From positions 22,026 to 83,740 of the forward strand of contig PCUL01000066.1 of assembly GCA_002771745.1 (NCBI GenBank): a stretch of 61,715 nt of DNA, read 5' to 3'. Origin of the DNA: Bacteroidetes bacterium CG18_big_fil_WC_8_21_14_2_50_41_14 (lineage in GTDB: Bacteria > Bacteroidota > Bacteroidia > Bacteroidales > F082). The position numbers were made by a program, and so were the translations under genes. Within the stretch, counting starts at the first letter, position 1, and every line of letters begins with the position of its first letter. The notes under the pieces were generated by a model. The model was given only the letters and a program-made list of their open reading frames with translations. It was not told where the DNA came from and did no database searches. Shown piece by piece: positions 27,977 to 36,314 of the stretch.

Positions 27977-29520
27977 GGCTCCTGGGTAGTTTGAGGTTCG
28001 TTATTAATAAGGAATTGGCGCAACGCCGACAATTCCTTATATTTTGGTGTGTCGTCTTTGAAAACAGGAACCAGATCACGAAGGTGGTGATACAAATCCC
28101 GGGTTAATGAACTCATTTTTTCTTCCAGACCCAGGTAATCGATGGCTTGTATGATGGCAAGAAATTCAATGGCAAGTACCTCAAAAGTATTGTCGATGGT
28201 TCTTTTAGCCATCAGAGCCGAATTGGTTCCCATACTTACAATGTCCTGGTTGTCGTTGTTATTGGGAATGCTGTGGATATACATGGGATTCGACAGCGTT
28301 TGGTTCTCGGCAACAGTAGAAGTAGCGGTAAATTGAGTTCCTTGTAGACCAAGATTTAGGCCCAGGGTGCCCAGGTTGACAAACGGCGGGAGTATATTAT
28401 TCAGTTTATCATTCATCAAAAAGTTAATTTGCCGCTCAGCCAGCATCGATAGTTTGGTGATGGCAATTTTAAGCTTGTCCATTTCAAACGAAACATAGTC
28501 TCCATGAAAGTTTCCTCCATGGAAAACAGTCTTTCCCTGAACATCCACAATGGGATTGTCGTTGGCTGAGTTTACCTCGTTAACCAATACTTTTTTCGTG
28601 TTTTCGAGTGTGTCAATGATGGGACCCAATATTTGAGGGACACATCGCAATGAATAATATTCCTGAATTTTTTGTTTAAAAATTTTCTCCTCAATTTTGC
28701 CATTGAACAAATGATCGGCTCTTTTTTTAATGAGATGGCTGTCGTGCAGTAAATAACGCATTTTTTCCGCGATCAGGTGTTGGCCCTCGTGTTTTTTAGC
28801 ATCATTCAATACCTGTGAAAAATGGTCATCGAATGATTCAACCAGTTCGTTGATCATGGCAGATGCGTATACCGACCATCCAATGATCCTTTGTGCAAAA
28901 ATGGTGTTGGTAATTCCAATACCCGACATCACGGAAGTGCCATTGATCAGGCCCAACCCTTCGCGAAGCCTGATCTGAAGTGGAGAGATATTTAATTTGC
29001 TAAATACATCGGCTGTGGGTTGCCATTCGCCTTGATAATAAACTTCACCTTCTCCAATAAGAACGAGTGCCAGATGAGAAAGTTGAACCAGGTCGCCGCT
29101 GGCACCAACTCCACCATGTTCGGGAATAAACGGAATAATTTGCTGATTCAGCAAAGTTGTCAGCAGTTGGATGGCATCGGGATGAATTCCGGAATATCCC
29201 AAAGACAGGCTCTTGAGCCGGGATATCATGGCTGCCCTTACGCAAATAGGTTCCAGAGGGTTTCCTGAGCCGGCGGCATGACTTCTGATCAGGTTATATT
29301 GAAGTTGAATTTGATCCTTTGTATCTATCCGGTACTGCGCCATCGGGCCTAAACCTGTATTTACCCCATAAATGATTTTGTTAACGGAAAAATCCTTCAG
29401 AAAATGAAAACAATGATCAACCTGGGTCAATGTTTTCTCGTCAATTGTGATGCTGTCATCGAAAATTAAGACCTGAATATAGTCTTCTATCCGAAGAGTG
29501 TGATTGGAAATCGTAACCAT
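27973..29520 (-). CDS. Tyrosine ammonia-lyase-like aromatic amino acid lyase
   Basis: 515-residue MIO enzyme of the histidine/phenylalanine/tyrosine ammonia-lyase family. The Ala140-Ser141-Gly142 triad in GGVGASGDLVQLSHLAL cyclises to the electrophilic MIO cofactor; the catalytic tyrosine is Tyr51 in IYGVNTGLGPM. From memory, the stretches around YGVNTG, QYNLIRSH and HSIPNNNDNQDIVSMG are very like the Flavobacterium johnsoniae tyrosine ammonia-lyase, whose gene sits in the flexirubin cluster. The selectivity pair Ser80-His81 is compatible with tyrosine or histidine. In this cluster it should supply 4-coumaric acid as aromatic starter. A true hutH is less likely because no other hut gene is nearby. 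It appears to be the first gene of the cluster. Confidence 0.9.
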   Translation of the reverse strand: MVTISNHTLRIEDYIQVLIFDDSITIDEKTLTQVDHCFHFLKDFSVNKIIYGVNTGLGPMAQYRIDTKDQIQLQYNLIRSHAAGSGNPLEPICVRAAMISRLKSLSLGYSGIHPDAIQLLTTLLNQQIIPFIPEHGGVGASGDLVQLSHLALVLIGEGEVYYQGEWQPTADVFSKLNISPLQIRLREGLGLINGTSVMSGIGITNTIFAQRIIGWSVYASAMINELVESFDDHFSQVLNDAKKHEGQHLIAEKMRYLLHDSHLIKKRADHLFNGKIEEKIFKQKIQEYYSLRCVPQILGPIIDTLENTKKVLVNEVNSANDNPIVDVQGKTVFHGGNFHGDYVSFEMDKLKIAITKLSMLAERQINFLMNDKLNNILPPFVNLGTLGLNLGLQGTQFTATSTVAENQTLSNPMYIHSIPNNNDNQDIVSMGTNSALMAKRTIDNTFEVLAIEFLAIIQAIDYLGLEEKMSSLTRDLYHHLRDLVPVFKDDTPKYKELSALRQFLINNEPQTTQEP

Positions 29521-29659
29521 TTATAAGTAAATTTTATTCAAATGCTAATTTTTGGCGAATATACATGAATGAATTGAAAGTGGTTTAATGAGAAATCACT
29601 TTCGACATGTTTGTTGTTAAAATGTCGGCGGTAATTAATTAACATCATGCTTCATGACC

Positions 29660-30811
29660 TTATGATGTTGTTGCAACAAGCAATTTATTGATTACCGGAT
29701 TGGCATATAATTTTAAAAAGAGGGTCCTTATTTCTTCATTATTTTGGCCAACTATTTCGGTGGTGTAAACGTACCTTTTTTCCAATAGTTTGATGGTTTC
29801 ATCAGAGTATTGGTCGGAATAGTTGGTGGAATTATTCAGTAGATCGTAGGCCAGATAATTGGATGGCCACAGATGATAGTTTTGATGAATTTGGTTGTCA
29901 ATAATTTTTGCCATCTCACCCAGTGCTTCATTGTGGGTTAATTGGTCTTGGTTAAGTAATTCGATAACAGGGTTGATGTTGGTTCCAATGGACAGGTGAA
30001 TTCTTCCCTTTTGTGAAAGTGCTCCACCTAATATGGATTGAAAATCTTCATCAATATTTTTCACGTAGGTTACATTTTGGGATAAATAGATTTCGCGCAC
30101 TTTCATGGCATCACAAGGTTCCCATTCATACGAAATGGTAATTGGGGTAATATTGAGTTCTGCCATACTCTTTATGAAATCGCCTTCGCATGACAATGAC
30201 AACATTTTCAATATGGTAACATCAGTTTTGTCGCATCCGTCTTTGGTTCTTCCTTTGCGTTGTGCAATCCAAATGGAATTGTTCAGTTGCTTGAGTGAAT
30301 ACCGCATATAGGACGAGAGACGCTGCGAATTGAATAAAAGTTCTTTGGGACTGCCTTCGCGGAAAACGGTAATCATTTGATTGGATTTTCCAAGATCTAT
30401 AATTAATTGATTGATCATCAGGTTATTTCCCCAGATGGACTGGTTTACCTTAAACCCATTCTTAAGTTGGGCGAGCCCGAGAATGGATGAATCGAGCATG
30501 ATGTCGCGGTGATTGGCAATAAAAACATAGTGGCCGCTTTTAGAGATGTTCTCAAATCCGGAAGTATAGAATCCATCGCTGGTCCTGTCCATGAGAGTTT
30601 CCACGGCCGGGACAGTAAGTACCCGTTGAAAATCATTTAAATTTTCAACGTCTTTAAACTCCCGGAGAATAGAATGCTTGCGTTCCTGATCAAAAAGATA
30701 ATCCAGCATGGCATTAAACTTCGGATCGGCCACAATTCGCGGAATAGATGCGCGAATCTCTTCATCGGAGTATGGTCTCACAGCATCAAAGTCGGCTACG
30801 TTCATATGCAC
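29660..30811 (-). CDS. Glycerolipid-type acyltransferase (PlsC/PlsB-like)
   Basis: 383-residue acyltransferase of a family common in Bacteroidota that begins with a segment like DFDAVRPYSDEEI. The acyltransferase blocks are visible: ANHRDIMLDSS (about 99-109; the His-Asp spacing is HX5D rather than the textbook HX4D), VFREGSPKEL, then WIAQRKGRTKDGCDKTD. It probably acylates glycerol-phosphate or a related lysolipid at the inner face of the membrane. It lies 139 bases upstream of the ammonia-lyase on the same strand. It may be read with that cluster, but it also occurs apart from such clusters, so membership is uncertain. Confidence 0.82.
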   Translation of the reverse strand: MHMNVADFDAVRPYSDEEIRASIPRIVADPKFNAMLDYLFDQERKHSILREFKDVENLNDFQRVLTVPAVETLMDRTSDGFYTSGFENISKSGHYVFIANHRDIMLDSSILGLAQLKNGFKVNQSIWGNNLMINQLIIDLGKSNQMITVFREGSPKELLFNSQRLSSYMRYSLKQLNNSIWIAQRKGRTKDGCDKTDVTILKMLSLSCEGDFIKSMAELNITPITISYEWEPCDAMKVREIYLSQNVTYVKNIDEDFQSILGGALSQKGRIHLSIGTNINPVIELLNQDQLTHNEALGEMAKIIDNQIHQNYHLWPSNYLAYDLLNNSTNYSDQYSDETIKLLEKRYVYTTEIVGQNNEEIRTLFLKLYANPVINKLLVATTS

Positions 30812-31004
30812 AATAAATGAATCGGTAAAAATAACACTATTCTTTCATTTGTAAAAGGGTTAGTGCCAATCATTCACCTTATGTTTTGAAATTGCAAATT
30901 ACTAAGGAGGAAATTGTTCTCATTAGGCAAGAAAACTCAAGATATTTCAAATTAACTGCCATGTTGAAGCATTACCAACTTATAATTTATAAATTAAATG
31001 AGGT

Positions 31005-31027
31005 AAAAAAGCACCTTGTCAAGGCGC
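31005..31027 (-). terminator. Terminator of the C1B peptidase gene
   Basis: On the minus strand GCGCCTT pairs with AAGGTGC (one G-U) around a GAC loop, followed by six T residues. It is 15 bases after the peptidase stop. Confidence 0.75.
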
Positions 31028-31042
31028 GTTATGTTATACCCC

Positions 31043-32245
31043 TTAAAGCTTGAGTTCCTTTTTAATTTTGTCCGGAATGGCATCCTTATGCACAGCAATA
31101 CCAATGGTTTGGAGTTTTATGTAGGCTTCTGAGGCATAAAAATATCCTCCATATTTAGCGTCATCAGTTCCCCAGGAGTTTTTGATTTTATAAAAAACAT
31201 TTCCTTCCCGGTCTTTGGCTCTACCAACGATTAACATTCCATGGTCATCAGTAACCGTGTAGTTGTCGTAATTAAGTTGGCGCATTTCGGGAGTGATATT
31301 CTTTTCCTTAACCGGTTCTTCAAAACTGTAAATGGATTTATCTTTTTCCTTTTTGGTGAGGGCTTCCCATTTTTCTTTCTCAGTTCCTGACAGATCGGCT
31401 TTTTCCTCGTCAGGAATAATGGCAACTCCGTTTTTCCATGAAAAACCTTTATCGCTCACGTCTGCTCCCCACGCGATGGTGTAACCGTTTTCGAGCGCGT
31501 TGTCGATCACCTGCATCATTTCATCCAGCTTTACATTGTAAATCTCGGCCCACAACCAGTTGTCGGGAATTTCCATGATAAATGGTTTGTAATAAGGGCG
31601 GTGAGTGTAAGAAGTGATTTCGATATAATCATCCACATTAAAGCCAGTCGATTGGGCAAAACTTTTGGGTGTGTATTCAACACCCTCGTAGCTAAAAGTT
31701 TTAGGGATTTCTCCCAGGTAGGTATCCAGTACCTTGTCGAATGCTTCATGCCAAACGGGAGTCAGTTTTTTGTTCTTATTTTTGATGATGGCATCAACAT
31801 AGCTCTTGAGCAATTCATCAAGTTCGCCGTGTGTGTGGAGTTCTTCTCCATATTTTAAACCCGAATACACACTTTCGGGCATCATACCGTAGAGGTTGAT
31901 CACGCGAAATACATCTGTAACCTCAGCTCCTGAACCAAAATTAAGGTTGCCGTTTAGGCGAACATACTTTGTTGCTTTGTCGGAATAGGTATGGCTTACC
32001 ACGAACATTTCCGAAAGATCGTACATTTTACCTGTTTTACGCAGGAGCTCGGCCTCCACAAAAGCCAGACCCGAAAAACTCCAACAGGTACCTGAACGGT
32101 ATTGGTTTTTAACTGAGGTGTTGTTGATGGAAATTTCATCGATAAACTGGTAGCCTTTTACTTTCGAAGTGTCGACTTGTGCCACCACCATTACGTTTGT
32201 CAGCAGCAATGCTAACGATAACAGGGTCATGTTTTTAATATTCAT
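31043..32245 (-). CDS. Exported C1B cysteine peptidase, bleomycin hydrolase/aminopeptidase C-like
   Basis: 400 residues with an N-terminal signal peptide (1-22, ending VMVVAQ). The papain-fold catalytic residues are Cys54 in NQYRSGTCWSFSG, His335 in DDHGMLIVG and Asn356 in IKNSWG. Housekeeping bleomycin hydrolases are about 450 residues and cytoplasmic; this one is secreted to the periplasm or beyond, a variant widespread in Bacteroidota. The Lys/Glu-rich insert near 285-325 (EKADLSGTEKEKWEALTKK) is typical of this exported group. It probably degrades peptides outside the cytoplasm. Confidence 0.92.
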   Translation of the reverse strand: MNIKNMTLLSLALLLTNVMVVAQVDTSKVKGYQFIDEISINNTSVKNQYRSGTCWSFSGLAFVEAELLRKTGKMYDLSEMFVVSHTYSDKATKYVRLNGNLNFGSGAEVTDVFRVINLYGMMPESVYSGLKYGEELHTHGELDELLKSYVDAIIKNKNKKLTPVWHEAFDKVLDTYLGEIPKTFSYEGVEYTPKSFAQSTGFNVDDYIEITSYTHRPYYKPFIMEIPDNWLWAEIYNVKLDEMMQVIDNALENGYTIAWGADVSDKGFSWKNGVAIIPDEEKADLSGTEKEKWEALTKKEKDKSIYSFEEPVKEKNITPEMRQLNYDNYTVTDDHGMLIVGRAKDREGNVFYKIKNSWGTDDAKYGGYFYASEAYIKLQTIGIAVHKDAIPDKIKKELKL

Positions 32246-32271
32246 TCGTTTCCTATTTTAAATTAAAAACG

Positions 32272-32279
32272 CAAATATA
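32272..32279 (-). promoter_or_regulatory. Candidate promoter -7 box for the C1B peptidase
   Basis: TATATTTG on the minus strand is an exact TAnnTTTG box 26 bases before the ATG at 32245. No clear -33 element. Confidence 0.5.
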
Positions 32280-32323
32280 ATCATTCTGTCTTTAAGATTA
32301 TCCCTGAAATTGTTTCACAAAAC

Positions 32324-33412
32324 TCATTTTGATTCTTTGATATCCAAAAACACGGGCAGGTGATCGCTGTACCCGCCATGGTAGGTGAAACCAATGTTGG
32401 TACGGTTGGGCTTTAGTCCACCGAACTTTTCATCTTTTTCCAGTATAAACGAAGCCGTGAAGATGTTTCCATGGCCATCTACTACTTGCATATTGTTGGA
32501 ACTGTCGATCATATTTTTACTCACCAGGAACTGATCCAATATCGCCCAGTTTCCCTGAAACTTGTGTGTGCCTTTTACTGATTTATTTTGCGATTGTAAG
32601 GGTAAATTAATCAATGGGCATCCATGCCCGGCTTTTGTCAGTTCCTGCATGCTGGCATTTTCAGGGCCATCGTTAAAGTCACCCATAACGATGATATTGG
32701 CAGCAGGATTGGCTCCGCAGATAGAATCGGTGAGTTGTAAAAGGCGATGGGCCTGCAACATCCGTTTGGGTTCCGATTCCAGCAGCCCACGATACCTGGA
32801 AGTCCAGTGGTTTACCACAACATGAACCGTATCGTTGCCGAGTAGACCCACCACGTAGAGCATATCGCGTGTGGTAAAGGAGGGCTCTTTGGGATCGGTA
32901 ATCCGGATGGGTTTGGCTGACAAGGGTGTGAATGGTGGCCTGTAAAGCAAAGCGGCATCAATACCCCGAAAGTCAGGCGAATCGAAATGAATGAATTGAT
33001 ATCCTTTTTTATTGAGGGGCGTGTTTTCGATCAGGCTGGCGAGTACCGCATCGTTTTCAACCTCCACCATGCCGATGATGGTAGGCGATGACCAACCACC
33101 TAAGGCGGTAATCACGCGATAGAGCGCGTTGCGTTTTGCTTCAACTTTGCGTGAGGTCCAATGCAAATCCCCTCCTGGCGTAAACTCGTTGTACGATAAA
33201 CTGGTGTCCACTTCGGCATCAAAATAATTTTCAACGTTGTAAAACATGATACGAATGCCCGGATTGGTGTTTTTTACTGCCGTTTCTACTTGTGAAAACA
33301 CTTGAAGTATCAGCAATTGAGCAAACAGCAGGGAAATGACGTATTTGTTCACCTTTTTTTTCAACAAGTTTACAAAAAATCTTCCACTTGCGGAGGGATT
33401 CCTTATTTTCAC
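32324..33412 (-). CDS. Exported endonuclease/exonuclease/phosphatase-family protein
   Basis: 362 residues of DNase I-like fold. The N-terminus has a basic stretch followed by a hydrophobic core (about 23-40, KYVISLLFAQLLILQVFSQ), a signal peptide or anchor. Catalytic segments are in order: MFYNVENYFD (about 56-65), GMVEVEND (the metal-binding Glu), HVVVNHWTSR, MGDFNDGP (Asp/Asn) and SDHLPVFLD (the Asp-His pair) near the C-terminus. It could cleave extracellular DNA/RNA or act as a phosphodiesterase; sequence alone does not decide. The 20-residue extension before the hydrophobic core is unusually long, so the true start may be the in-frame GTG nearer the core. Confidence 0.87.
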   Translation of the reverse strand: MKIRNPSASGRFFVNLLKKKVNKYVISLLFAQLLILQVFSQVETAVKNTNPGIRIMFYNVENYFDAEVDTSLSYNEFTPGGDLHWTSRKVEAKRNALYRVITALGGWSSPTIIGMVEVENDAVLASLIENTPLNKKGYQFIHFDSPDFRGIDAALLYRPPFTPLSAKPIRITDPKEPSFTTRDMLYVVGLLGNDTVHVVVNHWTSRYRGLLESEPKRMLQAHRLLQLTDSICGANPAANIIVMGDFNDGPENASMQELTKAGHGCPLINLPLQSQNKSVKGTHKFQGNWAILDQFLVSKNMIDSSNNMQVVDGHGNIFTASFILEKDEKFGGLKPNRTNIGFTYHGGYSDHLPVFLDIKESK

Positions 33413-33577
33413 CTGATTTTACTTAAAAAATTAGAAAAAAATAATTTATTCTAAATCGCAGTATAATAATAGCTTAGAGAGGTTGTTGAAAATATTTTAA
33501 AAAAAGTTTGAATTTTTTTCAAAAAAAGCATAGAATTTTTTTCTGTTTTTACACTATATTAATGAAGGGACACGAGA

Positions 33578-34141
33578 ATGTTAACTGATCAAATTGTAAA
33601 AGGGTTACTCGAAAACGATTATCATGTAATCAAATTTATTTATAAAAGTTATTACAAAGCGGTGAAAAATTTTGTAACAAATCATGGGGGAAGCAATCGG
33701 GATGCAAGTGACATCTTCCAGGAAAGCATCCTGGTGGTGTTTGAAAAGTTGCGTCAGGATCCTGCACTCATTCAAAAGAATTTTCCATCCTATCTCTTTG
33801 GGGTAAGTAAGTACCTGTGGAAGCAGCATCAAAGAGACCTGCAGAAAGCCGTGCATACCATTAATCTCAGCCAAGAGGTGCAGCCCGGCCTGGAGTTTGC
33901 GGAGATTCCAAGAGATATAGAAATGGAAACCCTGGCTATGAAAGAAAAGCAAGACCGTATATTTCAGGAGGCGTACATCAGTTTAAAACCTGATTGCAGA
34001 AAGATAATCGATCTGGTGATAAATGGCTGTACAGTTGAAGAAATAGCCGACTTCATGGATTATACCACGGTGTCGAACGCTTATCGAAAAAGACAATTTT
34101 GTAAGGAAAAACTAATGGCATATATTCATCATAATAATTAA
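33578..34141 (+). CDS. ECF-type RNA polymerase sigma factor
   Basis: 187-residue sigma-70-family regulator. Region 2 (about 20-90) contains DASDIFQESILVVFEKL, the conserved sigma-2 helix with the DxxQ/E motif; region 4 (about 125-180) is a helix-turn-helix at CTVEEIADFMDYTTVSNAYRK. The typical sigma4 wording LGVSxxTVKSRLxRA is diverged. It lies 20 bases upstream of a membrane protein and the two probably form a regulatory pair. The 165 bases upstream lack a TAnnTTTG box, so the gene may be autoregulated by its own sigma (inference). Confidence 0.88.
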   Translation: MLTDQIVKGLLENDYHVIKFIYKSYYKAVKNFVTNHGGSNRDASDIFQESILVVFEKLRQDPALIQKNFPSYLFGVSKYLWKQHQRDLQKAVHTINLSQEVQPGLEFAEIPRDIEMETLAMKEKQDRIFQEAYISLKPDCRKIIDLVINGCTVEEIADFMDYTTVSNAYRKRQFCKEKLMAYIHHNN

Positions 34142-34161
34142 TCAACTTTAAAAAAAATATC

Positions 34162-34899
34162 ATGGAAAAACTCAACAAGGACATACAAATCGACAGGTAT
34201 GTAACAGGGAAACTCGACGATGCCGAACTGTGGGAATTTAGACAGGAAATGGAAAAAAACCCCCGGTTGGCAAAAGAAGTTGAGCTGCGATCGTCAATTT
34301 ACAAATCCATCGCGGACAAGCAAAAATTGAACCTCAGGATCAGTCTGAAGGCTATGAGTGCTAAGTACCAGGTAAGCCGACTAACTATACACTCGTGGAA
34401 AGTTCAGGCAATAGCTGCCGGCATCGCGGTTTTCCTTCTGGTAGGCGCCGGATTGTTAACATCTGTTTTTAACCGGAGCAATCCTGACCAGTTGTTCGAA
34501 AGCTATTATCACCCCGAATCTTCGTTGTTATCGGTACGTTCAGGAAGTTTTTCCGACAACACCTCCCTCAACCTGGGGATGTTATCCTACGACCAGGGCC
34601 AGTATGAAGAATCCATTGAAATTTTTAAGACAATTCCCAATAACGTGGTAGCCAGGTTATATTGTGGATTTGCTTACATGAATGTGAAAAACTATGAAGC
34701 GGCAATCAACGAGTTTGACTATGTTGTAGCTCATGGGGATAACTTGTTCATCGACCAGGCATCCTGGTTTCGTGGGCTCAGTTTTTTGGCAGACAATAAA
34801 ATCAGCACCGCTAAAAGTATCTTTACCAATATCGCAAGCCAGGACGGTGCTTATCATAGCAAAGCAACCGATTTGTTAGAAGAGTTGAAAAACAAATAA
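34162..34899 (+). CDS. Probable membrane anti-sigma partner with TPR-like domain
   Basis: 245 residues. The first 80 form a cytoplasmic region (YVTGKLDDAELWEFRQEMEKNPRLAKEV) that resembles the zinc-free anti-sigma domains paired with Bacteroidota ECF factors. A transmembrane helix follows at about 81-103 (AIAAGIAVFLLVGAGLL), then a periplasmic region with TPR-like helices from about 135 (LGMLSYDQGQYEESIEIF, ARLYCGFAYMNVKNYEAAINEF). Its location 20 bases after the sigma gene supports the anti-sigma reading. A periplasmic TPR domain in place of a FecR domain is less usual and would sense protein-protein interaction rather than an iron receptor (inference). Confidence 0.75.
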   Translation: MEKLNKDIQIDRYVTGKLDDAELWEFRQEMEKNPRLAKEVELRSSIYKSIADKQKLNLRISLKAMSAKYQVSRLTIHSWKVQAIAAGIAVFLLVGAGLLTSVFNRSNPDQLFESYYHPESSLLSVRSGSFSDNTSLNLGMLSYDQGQYEESIEIFKTIPNNVVARLYCGFAYMNVKNYEAAINEFDYVVAHGDNLFIDQASWFRGLSFLADNKISTAKSIFTNIASQDGAYHSKATDLLEELKNK

Positions 34900-34928
34900 C
34901 AACCTCTTGACAAGTATTTATGGGCTGT

Positions 34929-34960
34929 GGGGCAGAAAACGACCGTTTTCTGCCCCTATT
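34929..34960 (+). terminator. Strong terminator after the sigma/anti-sigma operon
   Basis: GGGGCAGAAAACG and CGTTTTCTGCCCC are perfect 13-base arms with an AC loop, followed by TATTT. It separates the regulatory pair from the downstream cargo operon. Confidence 0.82.
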
Positions 34961-35067
34961 TAACCCGCAAAAAGTAAACACATGCAGGATTATCACCACA
35001 AAAATAGATTGTTTAATTTGTTACGGTGGTTTGATATGGTGCTAATATGTTGTACTGTAGATAAATA

Positions 35068-35078
35068 CCCCCCCCCCC
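35068..35078 (+). repeat. Poly-C tract of 11
   Basis: Eleven consecutive C residues between AAATA and AACTTTC. In a locally AT-rich, non-coding setting this is a striking homopolymer and a possible slippage (phase-variation) site about 340 bases upstream of the cargo operon. It could also be a length error of sequencing. Confidence 0.9.
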
Positions 35079-35293
35079 AACTTTCTATTCCCGGCTCATC
35101 AGGGGCAATAGCTCCACATATTCGGGTTGTACCTTACAAGGAGTGCTATAAAATATACTCAAAGATATTAATTTCTTTTGGCTACTTTGGCATGGAACAC
35201 GACACGGGTTGTTGCCCGGTTGCTTTAAGCATAAAAAGGTTGTTCTTACTGTGCAAGAATAAGTTTATCATACGATGGGGGTGTTGGTTTACT

Positions 35294-35318
35294 CTTGCAG
35301 GTTTCAAAAACCTGTAAG
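35294..35318. repeat. REP-like palindrome
   Basis: CTTGCAGGTTT pairs with AAACCTGTAAG around a CAA loop, with a single G-U position. Palindromes built on this AGGTTT/AAACCT core are common intergenic elements in Bacteroidota (from memory). No transposase is adjacent. Confidence 0.5.
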
Positions 35319-35416
35319 GGATGTAAGCAACGCCCCTTAGCAGCCGCCAAAACCAACGATTATTGAGTCAACCAGGTAATTAAACTTAATGAAATTGGAA
35401 TTTAAAACACATCATC

Positions 35417-36298
35417 ATGAAAACAAAATTATTGCTTTTAAATGTATTGCTCCTCTTTGGGGCATTTGAATCCATTGCACAACCCCAATGGAAATTCCAT
35501 GTAGCTTTTGAAGATGCCACCAGTGCCAAAGATACTATTTGGTTTATTTGGGACACAACGGCTACTTTTTATGGAATTGATACTACATTGGGTGAAGGAA
35601 ATCCGCACATGGATTATAATAAGTTTAACGTCTGGACACTTACTTGGGCTGCTTATCCCAATGATTATGATACCACAAAAGTTGTAGCACACCCTTTCGA
35701 TGATAGTTTTGGGAGTACAATTGAAGCGATAAATTTTGAATTGCCTATAACAATCACCTGGGATTCTGCCATGCTTCATGCAGACTGGCTCCCACCCTCA
35801 CCTGTAGGTTGGATAAATTATGCACGTATTGACAATGACTATTTCTTTTTTTATAACAATAACGGATTAGCCCATCAATACGATATGACGCTTTCGGATT
35901 TGGTAATTGCACCTAATGAAGGAAATAATGATCCGTGGGCCTGGCAAGACTGGGTTCATTTTCCGATGGATATTTTTTTAATTCAAGATCCAACTTTGGG
36001 AGTTGAAAACAATAGTTTTGAAACTAAAAACATTATTGTAACTTTTCCCAATCCTTTCATAAAGAACACGAGCATTGAATTTTATCTCGAAAACAAATCT
36101 TATGTCGAATTATCTGTTTTCGACTTACAGGGAAAGAAAATCAGAAGTTTAATAAATCAAACATTGAATAGCGGAAATCATACATTAAAATGGAACGGAC
36201 TTGACCAAGCCGGCAAGCCATGCAAGCCCGGACCGTATTTCATTTACCTCAATATTAATGGAACATCCATACAATCAATTAATTTAATAAAGTATTAA
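35417..36298 (+). CDS. Small T9SS-secreted protein, FlgD-like sorting domain
   Basis: 293 residues. The signal peptide (1-21, ending FESIA) precedes QPQWKFHVAFEDATSAKDTIWF. The middle is a beta-rich domain containing repeated WDT/TWDS segments, unknown to me. The C-terminal 85 residues form a T9SS sorting domain of the FlgD-like kind: VTFPNPFIKNTSIEFYL, then LKWNGLDQAGKPCKPGPYFIYL and INLIKY at the end. It is the first gene of a run of four on the plus strand; the next starts 16 bases on. Confidence 0.84.
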   Translation: MKTKLLLLNVLLLFGAFESIAQPQWKFHVAFEDATSAKDTIWFIWDTTATFYGIDTTLGEGNPHMDYNKFNVWTLTWAAYPNDYDTTKVVAHPFDDSFGSTIEAINFELPITITWDSAMLHADWLPPSPVGWINYARIDNDYFFFYNNNGLAHQYDMTLSDLVIAPNEGNNDPWAWQDWVHFPMDIFLIQDPTLGVENNSFETKNIIVTFPNPFIKNTSIEFYLENKSYVELSVFDLQGKKIRSLINQTLNSGNHTLKWNGLDQAGKPCKPGPYFIYLNINGTSIQSINLIKY

Positions 36299-36314
36299 CT
36301 TAAACCTTAAACTC

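Larger units (their letters stand above)
34961..35416. other. Non-coding region upstream of the T9SS cargo operon
   Basis: A 456-base stretch with no credible gene. It contains an 11-base C run (35068-35078), a palindrome (35294-35318), and near its end an AT-rich leader before the ATG at 35417. A reading frame at 34982-35317 spans the C run but has no family resemblance, no start signal and a Cys/Trp/Phe-rich composition unlike the neighbours, so I leave it out. No TAnnTTTG box is visible just before the operon. This fits control by an alternative sigma factor such as the one upstream, but does not prove it. Confidence 0.55.

Noticed and set aside
27973-29520. Reading the lyase as hutH of histidine degradation
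   Set aside because: No hutU, hutI or hutG is nearby, it overlaps a ketoreductase gene of a KS/ACP cluster, and its motifs fit the tyrosine-lyase group. Not fully excluded, since the Ser-His pair also occurs in HAL.
34982-35317. 111-codon reading frame between the sigma operon and the T9SS operon
   Set aside because: It runs through the C11 tract and the palindrome, has odd composition (Cys, Trp, Phe clusters), no recognisable domain and no promoter or ribosome site. I treat the stretch as non-coding.
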